Positions 1-9,577 of a stretch of DNA of 50,801 nt are shown here, piece by piece (the first letter of the stretch is position 1; the number at the start of each line of letters is the position of its first letter). Source of the DNA: Pirellulales bacterium (lineage in GTDB: Bacteria > Planctomycetota > Planctomycetia > Pirellulales > JADZDJ01); assembly GCA_035656635.1 (NCBI GenBank), contig DASRSD010000054.1:1-50801 (forward strand), written 5' to 3'. A program made the position numbers and the translations under genes. Below the pieces are notes generated by a model. It made no database searches, was not told the DNA's origin, and was given only the letters and a program-made list of their open reading frames with translations.

Positions 1-1
1 C

Positions 2-100
2 GGATACCGTAACTTGAATAGCATCATTCCGATGGGCCGGCTTGGGAACGATCAGATGAACTACTGGGAATCGTGGGTCCAGTACGGCCAACAGTTTTAA
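2..100 (+). CDS. C-terminal fragment of an unidentified protein (5' end outside window)
   Basis: An open frame enters from the left edge and ends at a TAA at 98-100, giving 32 residues that finish in YGQQF. The fragment is rich in Asn, Gly, Tyr and Trp, which would suit the last strands of an outer-membrane or secreted beta protein, but no family can be named from so little. It lacks its start because of the window edge. The next gene is on the other strand, so this transcript converges on the small membrane protein gene at 164-409. Confidence 0.45.
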   Translation, partial: GYRNLNSIIPMGRLGNDQMNYWESWVQYGQQF

Positions 101-163
101 TCAACGCAGACAGCCACGCGAGCGCCGACATCGAAGTGCCACCGGTGGACGCGGTGCCCTGGA

Positions 164-409
164 TCATTCGAGATTATTTGAGCCTGGCGGCGGATGGTTT
201 AGCGAGTTGATCGCCGCAACAATTAGCAACGCCACCAGGTTAATGGCCCACGCGGCAAAGAGCGCCAAGTTCACGCGACTTAGTACGTCGGCGCCTGCTT
301 GATCTTGCATGGCTTCCAGCAGCTTCACCAGGGCAAACAGCAGACACATAGCGATTGGCAAGCCCAACGCGCCGACAATTAGCCAGACGACCGCACGCTG
401 CGAAATCAT
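164..409 (-). CDS. Small two-helix membrane protein, unknown function
   Basis: 81 residues with two hydrophobic segments, about residues 7-31 and 48-67, joined by a short polar loop, so probably a small integral membrane protein with a Pro/Asn-rich tail. The ATG at 409 is supported by a strong GGAGGGG ribosome binding site nine bases upstream. It is divergent from the large esterase gene at 601, so the two probably share the 410-600 upstream region. I do not recognise the family. Confidence 0.6.
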   Translation of the reverse strand: MISQRAVVWLIVGALGLPIAMCLLFALVKLLEAMQDQAGADVLSRVNLALFAAWAINLVALLIVAAINSLNHPPPGSNNLE

Positions 410-600
410 AGTTGGTTCCCCTCCGTGCGAATGAAATCTAAGGTGGACTCTAAGCTAGTGAGTGCGATTGTGCGGCTTTCCCCGGCGAAAGTCAATTATC
501 CGATTCGTTGCACGGCCAGTGTTACGCTGTCAGAATAGAAGTACGGGATCGAAGTTTGCGCCAGTTTCAGTAATGTTAGCTGACTTCGGAAGAGGCAGGT

Positions 601-3012
601 ATGCACAAGGACGGTGGATTTATCGATGCTCGTGGGCATGTCGCGGTTCATAGTCCCCATCGAGGACAATCAACTCGTTTCTTTTTAGCGCGGTGGCTGG
701 AACTGCTCTCTACGGTAGCGACGATTGCAATTTTCCTTTGGAGCGCGGAGGCGCGGGCCGATAAATTCACGCTTCAAGATGGTAGGGTGCTTGAAGGTCG
801 CTTCTCGCGTCTGAATACGATGATTGCCAATCCGGGAATTGGCCAGGCCTCGATGCCTACCACGAAGCTCGTAGACGTGATCGACAACGACCTATGCCGC
901 ACATACATACCGGAAAAGTTTATTCAGCATCCGGAGGCAACTCCGGCCGGGCAACACTTCGAGGAAATCGACATACCACAAGCTGTTGCTACGGCGGGCC
1001 AACGCATTAGCGGGGTGGGTAATATCATTCAGATTACAAAATGGGACGATGACGGATTTGGGCGACGAACGTTTTCTATGACGGGCGGCCCGACCGGCCG
1101 AGTCGACGTCGTACAAGGGATTACCAAAATTACGCCACTATGGTGCAGCGTAGAAGGTTTGCAGGTGACGCATCCGCCCTCTTACATTTGGGACATGCGG
1201 ATTGCGACGAGTTCGATTCCGCAAGAAACGTTGTCGAAAATCATCGGTCGCCACATTGATCCGAAAAAAGTTGACGACCGGTTGAAAGTTGTTCGCCTGT
1301 ATCTGCAAGCCGAGCGTTACAAGGAAGCCGAAGCGGAATTGAACGAGGTACTCAAGCAATTTCCAGAGCGCGATAACTTAAAAGAAGTGGCACACGATAT
1401 CCAGCAGTTAGGCGCCAAACAGGCGCTGCAGGAGATCGATATTCGCCAGCAGGCTGGTCAGTATCAATTTGCCTTCAACTTACTCAACCGTTTTCCCTCT
1501 GAGGGTGTTGAAGGGCAAATCTTGCAGCAAGTGAAATCGAAACTTGAGGAGTCCACAGAGCAAAACGAACATGTCCAAACCATCACCAAGCAATTAACCG
1601 ATCTGATAGCCCAGCTGCCCGATAGTGCATTGCGAGCACGCATGGATCCAATCGTTAGAGAAATCAGCGAGGAATTATCGCCCAACACGTTGGATCGCAT
1701 GGCTACCTACCGGCGATTTGCTGACGACCCACAAAACAGTTCGCCATCCGATAGCAAACTGGCTTTGGCCATTTCCGGTTGGTTGCTTGGCGCTGGAGAT
1801 GCTTCTGAAAATCTGCAAGTGGCATTGGCGACCATGGATCTGCGGAATTTAATTGAAACGTATTTGCAGGAAAGCGTGAAATTGAAACGCGACGATCTGC
1901 TATCCAAGATACAAGCGCAGGATAGTGCCACACCAAAGCTGCTAGCGGCTTTAATTGCACACATGAAGCCTAACGTCCACACGCCGCTGCAGGGGGCGCC
2001 GGGTTTTTACGAACTCTCTGTCCCAGGACTGCAAGACGAGGCCGATGTAAATTACTGCGTTCAATTACCCCCTGAGTATGACCCGCATGCCAGCTATCCG
2101 TGCATTGTGACTTTGCACGGTGGGGCAACAACATCACAACAACAAATCGATTGGTGGGCCGGTCCCCAAGTCAAGCATGGTGGCGAGACTGTTCGCGCCG
2201 GCCAAGCCGGACGGTATGGATATATTGTAATTGCCCCGGAATGGGCCGCGCCGCACCAAACTCAATATGAAGCATCCGTTCGCGAGCACAATGCTGTTCT
2301 AGCCTCGCTCCGCGACGCCTGCCGTCGGTTTGCTATCGATTCCGATCGGGTTTTTCTAAGCGGACATTCCGCTGGTGGCAATGCCGCCTGGGATATTGGA
2401 TTGGCACATCCCGATCTTTGGGCCGGGTTGATCCCAATTGTCGCCACCGCAAACAGCACTGTGCAGCGGTATTGGAAGAACGCTGCGGAATTACCGCTAT
2501 ACTTCGTGTGTGGCGAATTAGATGGCGATAAAATGGTGAAGAATGGCCCGGAATTCGATCGCTACATGAATCGCTCTGCTGCGTTTGATTGTACGGTTGT
2601 CGAATTCGAAGGCCGAGGCCATGAAAACTTTTCCGACGAAATCTTGCGACTATTCGATTGGATGGGTCGCAAACGACGCAACTTTTTCCCCCATCAGTTT
2701 ACCACAGTTAGCGAGCGCCCTTTCGACAACTTTTTTTGGTGGCTCGAACTAAGAAATTTTCAGCCGAACGATAAACTGTTCACCTTCGAATCGAATCTTA
2801 CGGCTAACAACGGGCTTTCGATCCATACCAACGGCAAGGTAACCATTTGGCTGGCCCCGGAAATGGTTGACTTTTCGCGGCCGATAACAATCATGCGAGA
2901 TGGCGCCCGACTAACTTCTCCCAACAACATCAAGCCCGAGATTTCCGTTCTATTGGAAGACGTGCGTACTCGCGGCGACCGACGCCATCCATTCTGGGCA
3001 AAAGTGGAATAA
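601..3012 (+). CDS. Secreted alpha/beta-hydrolase (esterase-like) with TPR-like central region
   Basis: 803 residues. Residues 1-53 form a long signal peptide whose hydrophobic core ends in AEARA before DKF. Residues 54-200 are a beta-rich domain of unknown role. About 215-440 are helical, with TPR-like spacing (LYLQAERYKEAEAELNEVL). From about 480 a hydrolase domain follows: an oxyanion-type LHGG near 504, nucleophile elbow SGHSAGGN with Ser near 590, probable acid in CGELDGDK near 640 and His in GRGHENF near 673. The fold resembles PHB-depolymerase/LpqC-like esterases. The substrate is unknown; the context suggests an extracytoplasmic ester hydrolase. The ATG at 601 is preceded by a purine-rich GGAAGAGGCAGG stretch. 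Confidence 0.75.
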   Translation: MHKDGGFIDARGHVAVHSPHRGQSTRFFLARWLELLSTVATIAIFLWSAEARADKFTLQDGRVLEGRFSRLNTMIANPGIGQASMPTTKLVDVIDNDLCRTYIPEKFIQHPEATPAGQHFEEIDIPQAVATAGQRISGVGNIIQITKWDDDGFGRRTFSMTGGPTGRVDVVQGITKITPLWCSVEGLQVTHPPSYIWDMRIATSSIPQETLSKIIGRHIDPKKVDDRLKVVRLYLQAERYKEAEAELNEVLKQFPERDNLKEVAHDIQQLGAKQALQEIDIRQQAGQYQFAFNLLNRFPSEGVEGQILQQVKSKLEESTEQNEHVQTITKQLTDLIAQLPDSALRARMDPIVREISEELSPNTLDRMATYRRFADDPQNSSPSDSKLALAISGWLLGAGDASENLQVALATMDLRNLIETYLQESVKLKRDDLLSKIQAQDSATPKLLAALIAHMKPNVHTPLQGAPGFYELSVPGLQDEADVNYCVQLPPEYDPHASYPCIVTLHGGATTSQQQIDWWAGPQVKHGGETVRAGQAGRYGYIVIAPEWAAPHQTQYEASVREHNAVLASLRDACRRFAIDSDRVFLSGHSAGGNAAWDIGLAHPDLWAGLIPIVATANSTVQRYWKNAAELPLYFVCGELDGDKMVKNGPEFDRYMNRSAAFDCTVVEFEGRGHENFSDEILRLFDWMGRKRRNFFPHQFTTVSERPFDNFFWWLELRNFQPNDKLFTFESNLTANNGLSIHTNGKVTIWLAPEMVDFSRPITIMRDGARLTSPNNIKPEISVLLEDVRTRGDRRHPFWAKVE

Positions 3013-3081
3013 TTTGGGCGCCGTCAAGGATGCACGAGTAACTGGTTAGATGCCGCTAAAACTACAGCTGAAACTTCGTAA

Positions 3082-5106
3082 TTATCTGCGGTTCGCGTCA
3101 GATTTTGAGCTTTTGCTACCCGATTTCAGCAAACTGACTTTTGGAATGACTTGGTCGGCCGCATTAGACGGCAACTGTGCATCGGCGGGCGCATTCACCA
3201 CGATCGGCTGCGGGGGCAGCATGAGGCCCACACACATCCAGCCGTCATCCAAACTAGTGACAAACGAGCCGGCCGGCCCCAAATACTTTTGAATAGCTGC
3301 AAATTCTGGCAATTGGTGCCCATCGATTCTCTGCTTTCTTGGAACGCCGTCTTTTGCGTCAGCGCTCATGGAGTTCAATATTTTGCCTAGAATTGTCTCC
3401 GATTGTGGCATTTGGCCGGTACGGATCAGCTCGTAAGTTGGCCGAAATTCCTGATCACTGCGAGAGAACAATCGAAAGCTGAGTGGATCGGCGCCTACGA
3501 CTGCAGCTTGAGCGGCAATCAAGCGATAATCGTCGGCAGTGCTCAAACCATCGGTGCGAGATGCCTGCTGGAGAACTTTCTTTAATAGCGCAATGTGTGA
3601 GGACAAAAACAATTGCCCGTTCGCCACGCACACGGCCGTGGTTGAAAGAAATCTCTTGTCGGCAGCATATACCGGAACATCGCTTTCAGAGTGCTGCATG
3701 CTAACGCCGGGTGTTTCGATTTCGAGCTTAGGCATTTCGGATTGTGCATCAATGAGTTCCCAAATAACATGCCCTTCGAATTCACGGCGATGTGCAGTCT
3801 TTTCTGCTCCCATCAATTTAGCAATCGCCGTCGCGACGGTTTGCTCATCGGTCGTTTCCACCGCCAAAACTTTGCGTTCGCTCTTGGGACCAATCGGCAA
3901 TTCATAATCGCTGATAATGGTCACTCGAGCGCCCAAATGCGCAACCAATTCCTTGCTGACGTCAACCCGCGGTCCATCAGGATCGTCGCGCAAGCTATCC
4001 AATACATCGCTAAATACGCCTTTCTCACCGACCATTTCATCTACCATTGAACTAACCACGGTGAACGCTGTATGAATATCCAAGTTGAACGAGGTGCATG
4101 TCGCCACGTCGTGCGGTACCCAGGCTGGCGGCAGTAGGTCGCCTCCTGCGGGAAATCGCAACATGCGGGCGGCGAGGTTATATTTATTTACATCGTGCGG
4201 ATCACGCCCAGCAATCGGCGGGGCATAAATCATCGTGCGGTGCAAGACCTCGTATTTGCCATCAGAGAAGTTCACAAAACCGCCGACCCCTTGGATAGCA
4301 GTAAAACCTTGGTTCTTGAACACCTTAATCAAATCAGGGCCTTTGTGCTTTTCTCGAAGCGGAGTGGCGGCCCGTAATGCTTCCGCGTATCCAAAAGGTT
4401 CAATGAACCAGCGTAAATTGGGCGCTAATCCGTTGGCGGCTGCTGTGCACCGCGACATGATTTCGTGGTACGCCTGCACCCCCACCAGTGAATCTTCTCT
4501 CCCATCATTCACTGCGTGTAGCATTCCTTGCAGCAATGGCACACTGTCGCTGGCCACCAAGATATTTTGTTGTAGAAAATATGCTGCGGTGGGAGGCTCT
4601 CTGCGTCCCGGATCGCCAGGCAGCTGGTAGACGACCATCTGATCTCCCGTTCGCTGCTGCAATCGCTTAGCGCCGCTTTGTGTCAGTCGCTCGCCGATTT
4701 TCGCTAATTGAGTTTCGGCCTGCGCAATATGCCCTGTGAAGTCGATCATGATCACCACGGCTGCTGCATCAGGCGAGATTTGCACCGCTGCCAGCGCAAC
4801 TTCGCCACTAGGCAAGTCCTCTAATTCGTCCCATGACAGCCCCAACTGCTCTAGCTGTTTTATTCCTTGTTGGCGAAGTTGCCGTTTAAAGTCCTCCACA
4901 AACGGTTGGAGTGCCGGGTCGTTGGCAAGTTTTCCGAATTGAGAGCGGTTGAATTGCTCGCGCAACGCACCGAGGTTCGGAATAGATAGATAGCCTTTTG
5001 TCGTAGCTGGCAGTAAACTATCCGACGGCGGACTTGCCAACGCCGAAGAGTGGCCCAAGCCTACAAACAATATCGCCGCAAACCAGCCAGCCAACGGACG
5101 AATCAT
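3082..5106 (-). CDS. Large secreted protein, unknown function
   Basis: 674 residues starting with a signal peptide (about residues 1-24, cleavage after ALA or SALA). The start ATG at 5106 has an AAGGAG box upstream. The body is a mixed alpha/beta protein without obvious catalytic motifs. Strings such as GYLSIPNLGALREQF near the mature N-terminus and repeated phrases of the type 'lLpa...A' recall planctomycete DUF3352-like exported proteins, but I cannot assign the family. It converges on the esterase gene at 601-3012, with 69 bp between the stop codons. Confidence 0.7.
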   Translation of the reverse strand: MIRPLAGWFAAILFVGLGHSSALASPPSDSLLPATTKGYLSIPNLGALREQFNRSQFGKLANDPALQPFVEDFKRQLRQQGIKQLEQLGLSWDELEDLPSGEVALAAVQISPDAAAVVIMIDFTGHIAQAETQLAKIGERLTQSGAKRLQQRTGDQMVVYQLPGDPGRREPPTAAYFLQQNILVASDSVPLLQGMLHAVNDGREDSLVGVQAYHEIMSRCTAAANGLAPNLRWFIEPFGYAEALRAATPLREKHKGPDLIKVFKNQGFTAIQGVGGFVNFSDGKYEVLHRTMIYAPPIAGRDPHDVNKYNLAARMLRFPAGGDLLPPAWVPHDVATCTSFNLDIHTAFTVVSSMVDEMVGEKGVFSDVLDSLRDDPDGPRVDVSKELVAHLGARVTIISDYELPIGPKSERKVLAVETTDEQTVATAIAKLMGAEKTAHRREFEGHVIWELIDAQSEMPKLEIETPGVSMQHSESDVPVYAADKRFLSTTAVCVANGQLFLSSHIALLKKVLQQASRTDGLSTADDYRLIAAQAAVVGADPLSFRLFSRSDQEFRPTYELIRTGQMPQSETILGKILNSMSADAKDGVPRKQRIDGHQLPEFAAIQKYLGPAGSFVTSLDDGWMCVGLMLPPQPIVVNAPADAQLPSNAADQVIPKVSLLKSGSKSSKSDANRR

Positions 5107-5612
5107 TCCCTCGACTCCTTGTGTGCTGTAGTACGCAGCTGTTTCAAAAATCTCGCTATGATTTCGTGGCCGTGGTCGAATTGATTACAACGACTGTACC
5201 CTGCGCAGTGGTTAGATGTCGCTATTTCCGTTGGCGACGGCTGCCCCACCTTTTGGTACTGTTTAAATCTTTCCGTTCTCATGATTTCCACTGTGCATAA
5301 GGCCGGACGTATAGACTTTATCGGTCTGGCAAACCATAACCCTGCGGTAACAATTGCGATTTCATAGAGACATGCTTTACTCAATTAGCAAAGAAGACTT
5401 CAAAAAAACTTAATTTTCTAGAATTAACAGCGGTATAAATGCGAACACCTGAATTTGTAGCGAATGCGAAAAATGGGCAGATACAACTTCGACCTGTGAT
5501 GGCACAATTATCTTCGTCTGCTAGCACCTAAATTTCGTTAATATGTAAGTATCAACTTTCAAAAATCGCTCGCTTTTCCTCTTTCTCGTCCCACGCATTC
5601 TTTATCTCTCCG
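5107..5612. other. Intergenic region between divergent genes
   Basis: 506 bp without a convincing gene. It separates the start codons of the secreted protein (minus) and the HD phosphohydrolase (plus), so it must hold promoters for both. The stretch around 5380-5560 is clearly AT-richer than the flanking genes, as expected for a promoter region. I found no hairpin-plus-T terminator and no -35/-10 pair good enough to call. A 93-codon open frame at 5103-5384 was rejected. Confidence 0.6.
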
Positions 5613-7031
5613 ATGCTTGACTTTCGTCGCGAAGCCCTGTGCTATGATCCACTACACGGATATATGCCTCTTGTTTCAAATGAGGGTCTAGCGCCAGATG
5701 AAGTTTCCGAACGGCAAATCATTGATCATCCCTGGTTGCAAAGGCTGCGCCAAATTCATCAGCTTCAAACAGCCTGGTGGGTTTTTCCCTCTGCGGAGCA
5801 TACGCGTTTTCAACACGTATTGGGGGTCATGCACTTAGCCAGTCGGGCCGCAGCTGCTTTGTACGATAGCCTACAGCTGGTCTGTCCCGATGTTCCCAGC
5901 CGCAGCTATGTAGAATGCTTGCTAAGATTAGCTGGACTGCTGCATGACGTGGGACACGGTCCATTCGGGCACTTTTTCGACGAACACTATCTTTCGGTAT
6001 ATGGTCTTACCCACGAAACATTGGGCAGCGTGATCATTGAGCATCAATTGGGGGATTTAATCCGTCGCGTCCGACGCAATCCGAATGGCGCTCTTTTGCC
6101 GGACGAATCACTCGACCCAGCACAAATCTCTTTGTTAATTACTCGGCCCAAAAGTTTCGGCAGCCCAAATTCTGGGCAGTCGACGAATCCGCCGCAGTGG
6201 CTCATATTCTTGCGCAGCCTTTTCAGTGGCATCTATACGGTCGACAATATGGATTTTGTGCTCCGTGACGCTTACATGTCAGGCTACAACACCCGAGCGT
6301 ACGATTTAGAGCGGCTGTTACGATACAGCTTCTTTAGCGAGGCTGGGTTGACAATTCATGCCCGCGGATTGGACGCTTTGTTACGGTTCATCGGCGTGCG
6401 TGCCGAATTATTTCGCTCTATATATTTTCATCGCACCGTACGGGCGATTGATTTGGAGCTAAAAGATTTGTTCACAGCCAGCCGGCCGTGGTTATTTCCA
6501 GGCAATCCACTGGACAAACTCGACGAATACCTGCATTTCACCGAGTGGACACTTTTGGTCGATGCCGCTCGCTGGAAAAATAGTGCCGACCTGGCACAGC
6601 GGGAAGTCGGCCAGCGTTGGCAAGATTTATTGAACCGCCGGGTGCGCTGGAAAATGGTTTGTCAGCGTACGCTTGTTTACCGGCCGGGCGATGCGGAAGG
6701 ATCCAGCATTTTCAGCAATGCGCAATTTATCGAGCAAGCAGTGCGTTCCGCTTTACCGGCCAACGCGCGCGAAACTCCCCTCCGATTCGATTTAGCTCGC
6801 CATGTTCATCGGCCCGAAACGCGAGGGCCTGCTGCTGGACAGAATTTTTTGTTCGACCCAGCGCTAGGCCACCCACGTCCGCTTGACGACGATTTACTGT
6901 ATCGCAATCTACCAGTTGCCTATCGCATTTGCCGCATCTATGCGGAAAACCAGCATTTTGCCTCAGAAATCACTGCCTCGCTGGATCGTTTGATCGGTCC
7001 CGGCGTTAGCGATGATTTAACTAACATGTGA
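5613..7031 (+). CDS. HD-domain phosphohydrolase (dGTPase/COG1078-like)
   Basis: 472 residues. The metal-binding HD signature is complete: His68 in RFQHVLGVMHLA, the HD pair at 111-112 in LLHDVGHGPFGH, further His at 115 and 120, and Asp in the later NMDFVLRDAYMSG segment. The start DPLHGYMPL resembles the 'DPvHGyi' opening of YdhJ/COG1078-type HD proteins, which includes dNTP triphosphohydrolase relatives. The protein is cytosolic, with no signal peptide. The likely role is hydrolysis of a nucleotide phosphate, but the substrate cannot be read from sequence. No clear Shine-Dalgarno precedes the ATG. The neighbours give no pathway hint. Confidence 0.85.
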   Translation: MLDFRREALCYDPLHGYMPLVSNEGLAPDEVSERQIIDHPWLQRLRQIHQLQTAWWVFPSAEHTRFQHVLGVMHLASRAAAALYDSLQLVCPDVPSRSYVECLLRLAGLLHDVGHGPFGHFFDEHYLSVYGLTHETLGSVIIEHQLGDLIRRVRRNPNGALLPDESLDPAQISLLITRPKSFGSPNSGQSTNPPQWLIFLRSLFSGIYTVDNMDFVLRDAYMSGYNTRAYDLERLLRYSFFSEAGLTIHARGLDALLRFIGVRAELFRSIYFHRTVRAIDLELKDLFTASRPWLFPGNPLDKLDEYLHFTEWTLLVDAARWKNSADLAQREVGQRWQDLLNRRVRWKMVCQRTLVYRPGDAEGSSIFSNAQFIEQAVRSALPANARETPLRFDLARHVHRPETRGPAAGQNFLFDPALGHPRPLDDDLLYRNLPVAYRICRIYAENQHFASEITASLDRLIGPGVSDDLTNM

Positions 7032-7400
7032 CGCGTTTGCAAGAAGGGCTTACTCCCGGCTTTTGCTTCGGCCCTGATTGACTTGGAAAATTCTTTGTGA
7101 ATTCGCAGAATTCTGCAAACGACAAACTTTGCGCTTCCGGCAGGCTACTTTAAGCTTGCCTGGTTCGGCGTGACTGCCGTTGCAATCATTAAACTCCACC
7201 ATGTTTGACATCATCGTCGAACGATTGCGGATAACCGCAAAAATCCGCATTGTCGTGTAAGATCACAAGTTGTAGCATAAATTCTTGCGGAGCAGGCCGT
7301 GTGGAATGGGGTGCCCGGCACTTTGAAGGTTTTTGAACTAGACTTGGGATACTCCTCTTTTCTCATCTGCATTCGCATTATCCACTCGGAGAACGTCATC
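7032..7400. other. Intergenic region upstream of the small secreted protein
   Basis: 369 bp with no supported gene. An in-frame extension of the following gene reaches back to GTG at 7299, but the residues it adds look non-coding and place a signal peptide internally, so the ATG at 7401 was preferred. A weak TTGTCG (7251) / TAGCAT pair with 17-bp spacing is the best promoter guess and is not called. Confidence 0.5.
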
Positions 7401-7826
7401 ATGCTTATTCGCAGCACGGTTTTGTTGTGCTCACTGATCACTGGAGCCATCGTGCGAGGAGACGATGTCGATCAACATCCGCAAGGAACGAGCGACCTCA
7501 AACAGCTCACTCTGGCAGAGTTGAGTCCTGGAAGTCATTTGGAATTTTCCACGCCCGATTGGGTTTATCGTGGCGAATTGATTGATCCAGCCACAGGCGA
7601 AACTCGACTTGCGGCTTCCCGCACTGGCACGCAATTCAGCGTACCGCAGACCGTGTTTCTGCTCGGTACCACCCAAGGCCGCGCTCCAGAAGCCGGCGGC
7701 CAAATGTTGGTGAAAATGAATCAATTGCAGACTGGCCTCCGTATCGAGTTGGGACTGGGTTCACTGGAAGAAGCAGATCGTTATTTGACCGGGCCGGTGC
7801 AATCGTTGCGTGTGGAAGTTGAATAA
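7401..7826 (+). CDS. Small secreted protein, unknown function
   Basis: 141 residues. The start was moved to the ATG at 7401 because it opens a typical signal peptide (MLIRSTVLLCSLITGAIVRG then DDVDQ) and has GGAG upstream. The mature part is a small beta-rich domain with a DWVYRGELIDPATGETRLA segment and no Cys, so a binding or structural protein is more likely than an enzyme. The transcript ends at the strong terminator at 7860-7892. I do not recognise the family. Confidence 0.6.
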   Translation: MLIRSTVLLCSLITGAIVRGDDVDQHPQGTSDLKQLTLAELSPGSHLEFSTPDWVYRGELIDPATGETRLAASRTGTQFSVPQTVFLLGTTQGRAPEAGGQMLVKMNQLQTGLRIELGLGSLEEADRYLTGPVQSLRVEVE

Positions 7827-7859
7827 TCGGGAAAGCCAAGCAGTTAAATTTGCGTCACT

Positions 7860-7892
7860 AAAGCCTAGGGATGGCCATTCCTAGGCTTTTTT
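7860..7892 (+). terminator. Rho-independent terminator between convergent genes
   Basis: A perfect 10-bp stem (AAAGCCTAGG at 7860-7869 against CCTAGGCTTT at 7880-7889) with a 10-base loop, running into a T-tract to 7892. It lies 33 bp after the stop of the small secreted protein and 31 bp before the stop of the oppositely transcribed ABC permease gene. The T-tract favours the plus direction; on the minus strand the tail is weaker. Confidence 0.9.
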
Positions 7893-7923
7893 ATGCGCAC
7901 CATCAATCGCACCCATAGCTGCC

Positions 7924-9552
7924 TTATTCTGCCACTCGCCAACGCTTGCTAAACAGCCAGATCATCATTGCCACCAACGCCGCACACATCAAACATGAAA
8001 ACCCCAAGTACGAAAAGTACAGCGGCCAATTTGCCGCCTGATCACGATAATCCGGATTGCCAAAGTGTAGCGGCACCGCGAACGCCGCAGCAAACGGACT
8101 GGTAAGGCCCAGCGAGCGCACTACCGCGGTTGCCCCAGCCTGCGGGAAAAATCGGTCGGCAAAAAACCGCATTGCCAGCGGCACGCAAAACAGCACGATG
8201 ATCGACAAATACGTCGTCATCAAGCTGTGTGCTGTCTTGCGGAACAGCACGGAGCAAAATAATGCCACGGTAGCCGTCGTCACGCAACACATCAAAATGA
8301 TGCCCAAAAATGCACCGATCGAAGGCAACGTATGCCAGTAATACGACATGGGCATCGCACAGGCCAGCATTAGCGGCCAAAGCAAAAATCCCGTAAGCAC
8401 ACTGGAAACTCGCAGCCCGGCGATCAACTTGCCGAACAAGATTTTTCGTGGCGAAATGATCGTGGTCAACAGCAAATCCAACGTCTGCCGTTCCCGCTCG
8501 CTAGTGACGCTGCCGGCGGAAAACACTGGCCCGACCAACATGTTGAACAGTACCACGTAACTGATATACCACGGCGCTAAGTCTTGCTTCCAAAACAAGC
8601 ACACGGCCATCAGCGGAATCGCCAAGAACATGCTCACTTGAATGACCAAACGCAACATCAGCGTGCCTTGCGCAAAAATCTCGCTCCGCATTTCCTTCTC
8701 GTAAACCGGATTTGCCCCATCCGGCAACAGCGTCGTACGTTTGGCCGGCGCAAATAACCGGTCGGGAAATTGATCTCGCTGAATCACCAGCCCCACAGCT
8801 TGCTGAGCTTCTTCTTCCATGTCAACAACTTCGTTTCCTTCGCTGCCGACATCCGGCGGGTGCAGCAACCGCTTGGTGGTAGCGGAAAACAGCATAAAGC
8901 AAATCGTCACGCACACTGCCGGCAGCACTGAGACGGAAAGCAGCAAGCGAATTTCGCCTTTCGAGCTCAAGCTTCCCCAAGCCATCACGCCCGCCAATGC
9001 CAGCGGCAAAATCAACAAATAGGAAACCACCAGAGACGCTGCCGTCCGCTGAAAAAAGCTGCTGCATGCCACGCTGATCATGCCGAACGTCACAATCGAC
9101 AACACCAGCGCCAAATATGCGGCCAACACTTCGTAAATCGAAACGCCCCCCAGCGGCAAGCAGAGCATTACAATCGGCAGCGACGAGAAAATCAAAATCG
9201 CTAAATGCGCTAGTGAGGCCAGTAACTTACCCAGCACAATCGCCGCCGGGCGCAACGGACTGGCCAATAACATTTCATACGTTTTGCGCTCTTTCTCCCC
9301 GGTAATCGTGCCGGCGGCAAAGCTGGGCGCCATCAGCGAGGCCAACACGTATTGCCCGAGAAAAAATAAATTCACCAGGTCTTTAGCCGCCTGCGGATTG
9401 TGCGTTAAATCCAACTGCTGATCTCGCGGCCAGGCCAACACCACCACCAATCCCAGGAGCGCGTTATATAAAAACAACAACGCAAACGCCCGCAACGTGC
9501 GCAAGTTCACCACCAACTCGCGCTGGAGCACTGGATTTTCGAGCAGATACAT
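7924..9552 (-). CDS. ABC-2 type transporter permease, duplicated membrane module
   Basis: 542 residues with two similar membrane halves of about six helices each. Both halves carry the ABC-2 signature of a conserved E-R/K-E loop after the second helix: AGTITGEKERKTYEMLL in the first half and AGSVTSERERQTLDLLL in the second. They are linked by a polar loop around residues 225-280. This is the permease of an ABC exporter of the NatB/ABC-2 type, with both membrane domains in one chain. No ATPase gene is beside it in this window, so the partner is encoded elsewhere. It starts 25 bp after argG on the same strand, so co-transcription is likely. An AGGGGC box precedes the ATG. Confidence 0.85.
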   Translation of the reverse strand: MYLLENPVLQRELVVNLRTLRAFALLFLYNALLGLVVVLAWPRDQQLDLTHNPQAAKDLVNLFFLGQYVLASLMAPSFAAGTITGEKERKTYEMLLASPLRPAAIVLGKLLASLAHLAILIFSSLPIVMLCLPLGGVSIYEVLAAYLALVLSIVTFGMISVACSSFFQRTAASLVVSYLLILPLALAGVMAWGSLSSKGEIRLLLSVSVLPAVCVTICFMLFSATTKRLLHPPDVGSEGNEVVDMEEEAQQAVGLVIQRDQFPDRLFAPAKRTTLLPDGANPVYEKEMRSEIFAQGTLMLRLVIQVSMFLAIPLMAVCLFWKQDLAPWYISYVVLFNMLVGPVFSAGSVTSERERQTLDLLLTTIISPRKILFGKLIAGLRVSSVLTGFLLWPLMLACAMPMSYYWHTLPSIGAFLGIILMCCVTTATVALFCSVLFRKTAHSLMTTYLSIIVLFCVPLAMRFFADRFFPQAGATAVVRSLGLTSPFAAAFAVPLHFGNPDYRDQAANWPLYFSYLGFSCLMCAALVAMMIWLFSKRWRVAE

Positions 9553-9577
9553 TCGCGTGCCCCTTCGGCATTCGAAC

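Noticed and set aside
5103-5384. 93-codon minus-strand frame touching the start of the secreted protein gene
   Set aside because: The residues are not protein-like, no ribosome site is present, and it spans the AT-rich promoter region.
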